DNA of 64,000 nucleotides. Source: Alicyclobacillus sp. SO9 (GTDB lineage Bacteria; Bacillota; Bacilli; Alicyclobacillales; Alicyclobacillaceae). The translations under genes were made by a program, and so were the position numbers. Shown in pieces: positions 61,761 through 64,000 of the stretch (position 1 is its first letter; each line of letters begins with the position of its first letter). Below the pieces are notes generated by a model. It was not told where the DNA came from. It was given only the letters and a program-made list of their open reading frames with translations, and ran no database searches. Location of the stretch: assembly GCF_016406125.1 (NCBI RefSeq), contig NZ_CP066339.1:372001-436000 (forward strand). The letters run 5' to 3'.

Positions 61761-61812
61761 TTGTTGTATCAATGTATAGAATGTATAATAATTTTTATAC
61801 ATTCTATACATT
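61761..61812 (+). promoter_or_regulatory. gbsR promoter with a perfect operator dyad
   Basis: TTGTTG (61761-61766) and TATAAT (61784-61789) are 17 nt apart. The -10 box lies inside a perfect inverted repeat with 18-bp arms, AATGTATAGAATGTATAA (61771-61788) and its complement (61795-61812), around a 6-nt centre. Binding by GbsR would block the promoter, so the gene controls itself. Confidence 0.75.
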
Positions 61813-61833
61813 GCATGATGAGGGGGTGGGAAG

Positions 61834-62403
61834 ATGGACAAACCGGAATCTGGAAATGCCCTTCAACAGATTCATAATCAAATAGCTTCAGCCATGGAGC
61901 AAACCATGCGAGTGTACGGGCTTTCGCAATCAGTCGGACGGATCTACGGCATTTTATATGTGGCAAAAACACCGATGTCTTTTCAAGAGATTCAGGATGC
62001 AGTTGGAATGAGCAGAGCCAGTATTAACAATGGATTGCGGACTCTTGTCGACACCGGCAGTGTTGTTAAGACTTGGAACAAGGAACGTCATCGCAACACT
62101 TACGCTGCCGAAAAAGACTTCTATAAGAATTTCCCTGCATTCATTGTGAATAGTTTGCGAAAAGAACGCGCTGCGTACACCCGCACAGCAGAAGTCGTAA
62201 AACCTAAACTCCAGGAATTGGCTGCTCATCGGGGGGACACGGAGGTTCAAGCAGAGGCGAGCCAAAATCTCAGAGACATGGAAGCCGCATTACAGTTTTA
62301 TGAATGGCTCAGTCAATTTGCCGACTTGTTGGAGACGGGAAAGATCTTTCATTACCTGCCGAAGGATATGTCCCTTCCGAGTGACACTTCGAGTAACACT
62401 TAA
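61834..62403 (+). CDS. gbsR: GbsR-family (MarR-like) repressor
   Basis: A 189-residue GbsR-type regulator. The winged helix is in residues 25-85 (GRIYGILYVAKTPMSFQEIQ, then AVGMSRASINNGLRTLVDTG and RHRNTYAAEKDF), followed by a helical dimer region (about 100-175). In B. subtilis, GbsR senses choline and controls glycine betaine synthesis and uptake genes. Here the betaine-type binding protein follows by 71 bp, and the strong dyad lies upstream. AGGGGGTGGGAAG precedes the ATG. Confidence 0.9.
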   Translation: MDKPESGNALQQIHNQIASAMEQTMRVYGLSQSVGRIYGILYVAKTPMSFQEIQDAVGMSRASINNGLRTLVDTGSVVKTWNKERHRNTYAAEKDFYKNFPAFIVNSLRKERAAYTRTAEVVKPKLQELAAHRGDTEVQAEASQNLRDMEAALQFYEWLSQFADLLETGKIFHYLPKDMSLPSDTSSNT

Positions 62404-62474
62404 TGCCGCGTCACGGGAGACTGTATAGGCACGGGTATACTTCTTAAAAATACGACAAAGGAGAAGATGAAGAG

Positions 62475-63416
62475 ATGAAATCGAAAAGCTTTACAGGAAC
62501 ACTTGCGGTATTGGCGCTTTCTGCCGGTTTGACTGCGTGCGGCACCAGCGGGCAAGGTTCCAATTCATCTGCCGGCAGCACATCCAACACTGCTGCGAAC
62601 CAAACAACGGGATCAACGGGCGCAAAGACAGGCAGCAAAGGAACGGTAAAGATTGGATATGTCACATGGACAGAGGATGTGGCAGACGTCTATTTATGGA
62701 AGCACCTGTTGGAACAGCGGGGATACAAGGTACAATTAACAAACATGCAAGCGGGCCCCTTATGGCTGGGGTTGTCCAAGGGCGGTATTGACTTTCACTT
62801 TGACGTGTGGCTGCCGCACACGGATAAGACGTATATGAACAAGTACAAGTCAAGTCTGGTTAATCTAGGAAAATGGTATCAAGGTAAAACAAGAATTGGC
62901 TTGGTTGTTCCTCAGTACGTAAAGATTAATTCCATCTCACAGTTAAACGCTCATAGCAAGGAGTTCGGCAATCGCATTGTCGGAATTGATGCAGGTGCGG
63001 GTGAAACACAGACCATCGAAAAAAAGGTCATTCCTGCTTATGGATTAAAACTCAAACTTGTAAACAGTAGTTCTCCTGCTATGCTTTCAGCTTTAAAATC
63101 TGCTTATGCCAAGCATAAACCAATTGTTGTAGCACTGTGGAGTCCGCACTGGGCCTTCTCAAAATGGAAACTCAAGTACCTCAAAGACCCGAAAGGAGCC
63201 TTTGGAAAACCGGGCTGGATTCAAACGGAAGCCAATAAAAAGTGGGCTGCACAACATCCAACAGTGGTGAAGTGGCTAAAGAACTTTAAACTAAACCAAC
63301 AACAGTTAGGTGAATTGGAAGTCGACATCAACGATGCGAAGACAAAGGATGCTGGAGTGACAAAATGGATTCAGAGTCACAAGTCCCTGGTAAACAGTTG
63401 GTTTCAAACATCCTGA
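62475..63416 (+). CDS. Glycine betaine/choline-type binding lipoprotein (OpuAC family)
   Basis: A 313-residue substrate-binding lipoprotein. Lipobox LTAC (about residue 22) is followed by a S/T/N/G-rich linker and an OpuAC domain with GYVTWTEDVADVYLWKHLLE, DFHFDVWLPHT and VALWSPHWAFSKWKLKYL, whose aromatic residues form the cage for a quaternary ammonium group. The start has AAAGGAG upstream. The ATPase and permease genes do not follow; the next gene, coupled by TGATG, is a lactonase-like hydrolase. Confidence 0.9.
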   Translation: MKSKSFTGTLAVLALSAGLTACGTSGQGSNSSAGSTSNTAANQTTGSTGAKTGSKGTVKIGYVTWTEDVADVYLWKHLLEQRGYKVQLTNMQAGPLWLGLSKGGIDFHFDVWLPHTDKTYMNKYKSSLVNLGKWYQGKTRIGLVVPQYVKINSISQLNAHSKEFGNRIVGIDAGAGETQTIEKKVIPAYGLKLKLVNSSSPAMLSALKSAYAKHKPIVVALWSPHWAFSKWKLKYLKDPKGAFGKPGWIQTEANKKWAAQHPTVVKWLKNFKLNQQQLGELEVDINDAKTKDAGVTKWIQSHKSLVNSWFQTS

Positions 63417-64000
63417 TGAAGAGTGCCCGAATGAAGCTGTACGTTCTTGCAAACGGAATTTTGCACATGGACAGGTCTTGGTTTGTACCGGAATTGTCGG
63501 CAGGTCTCACAAGTCTTGATGTGTCGTTGCCGAAGACAGTAGCCGCCCCTGTCTATGCTGTCCTTATTGAACACCCTGAGGGTGTAATACTGTTTGATAC
63601 AGGTTGTCACCCTGACTCCATGGGAGCAGGCGGGCGTTGGGCCCAGTCGTTGCAATCGGAGTTTCCGTGGTCAGTAGAGGATGGAGCGTACCTGCATCAG
63701 CGGCTGGAGCAATTGAACATCCGACCGTCGGACATTCGATATACTGTAGCATCGCATTTGCATTGCGATCACGCAGGTAATATCGCACTCTTTCCCCATT
63801 CAGCAACCATTGTTCATGAGGATGAACTGAGTGCTGCACAACGCGCTTATCATGCTGGGTTGGACACGGGAGAGTTTGTGTTGGCTGATCTGGAAGAATG
63901 GCATCGCAAAGACGTGAACTGGAAAACGATTCATCCTGGTCAAAGGGAACTTAAGTTAGCCTCCGGCGTTCGAATTCATAACCTCGGTCCAGGTCATTCC
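63416..64000 (+). CDS. Metallo-beta-lactamase-fold hydrolase, N-acyl homoserine lactonase type (3' cut off)
   Basis: The gene runs off the window. ATG 63416 overlaps the preceding stop (TGATG); ATG 63431 is an alternative. The product has the layout of AHL lactonases (AttM/AiiA group): MKLYVLANGILHMDRSWF, the AAPVYAVLIEHPEGVILFDT strand pair, the metal motif SHLHCDHAGN and a later GPGHS. Two zinc ions are expected. Whether it really cleaves a signal lactone or another ester is open. Confidence 0.82.
   Translation, partial: MKSARMKLYVLANGILHMDRSWFVPELSAGLTSLDVSLPKTVAAPVYAVLIEHPEGVILFDTGCHPDSMGAGGRWAQSLQSEFPWSVEDGAYLHQRLEQLNIRPSDIRYTVASHLHCDHAGNIALFPHSATIVHEDELSAAQRAYHAGLDTGEFVLADLEEWHRKDVNWKTIHPGQRELKLASGVRIHNLGPGHS

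Overview
The window looks like chromosomal DNA of a spore-forming, probably acid- and heat-tolerant member of the Bacillota, most like an Alicyclobacillus-type organism. This is inferred from gene content and style: strong AGGAGG ribosome sites with many GTG and TTG starts, sporulation proteins (Cse60-like, SpoIID-like), a thiosulfate:quinone oxidoreductase pair (DoxD/DoxA), GbsR, Rrf2, GntR and ROK regulators, and a secreted GH13 amylase. No rRNA, tRNA, CRISPR array or intact insertion sequence was seen.

Layout. 1-7 kb: a YidC-like insertase, a GntR/DUF1648 pair, small sporulation and membrane proteins, LysE and LysR genes, and an Rrf2 regulator beside an MFS exporter with three copies of one operator-like sequence. 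7-16 kb: an amino-sugar operon (ROK repressor, ROK kinase, ABC binding protein and two permeases, nagA, an MFS permease, nagB) that would import and degrade GlcNAc or chito-oligosaccharides. 16-24 kb: a membrane-linked LuxR regulator, a broken alpha/beta hydrolase, doxD-doxA, a glycine-zipper gene split by a frameshift, a sigma-factor remnant, an EAL protein and a 3-hydroxyacyl-CoA dehydrogenase. 24-33 kb: a SpoIID-like secreted pair, a heterodimeric ABC exporter and a class A penicillin-binding protein. 33-37.6 kb: a long repeat block, a five-domain amylase and a YcdB-like protein.

38-42 kb holds the most distinctive unit. A c-di-GMP-I riboswitch with its own terminator precedes cheX, cheY, cheA and a sigma-like gene, with no receptor, cheW, cheB or cheR nearby. 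42-47.4 kb is mostly non-coding repeat DNA (16-bp, 309-bp and 57-bp tandem arrays plus a dispersed GATC-rich family) around a GntR regulator, a YdcF-like protein and an orphan protein. 47.4-56.4 kb is a histidine-utilisation cluster (hutG, hutI, hutU) followed by an AraC regulator and a second, divergent HutU that lacks the conserved active-site cysteine, with an NCS1 permease transcribed divergently. This may be a pathway for a urocanate analogue. 56.7-64 kb: a lipoprotein, a second copy of the GATC-rich repeat, a small ABC transporter with an unlisted 45-residue membrane protein, an acyltransferase, and a gbsR - betaine-binding protein - lactonase-like unit cut by the window end.

Starts were moved downstream from the longest open frame wherever a clear ribosome site decided the matter; each such choice is stated.
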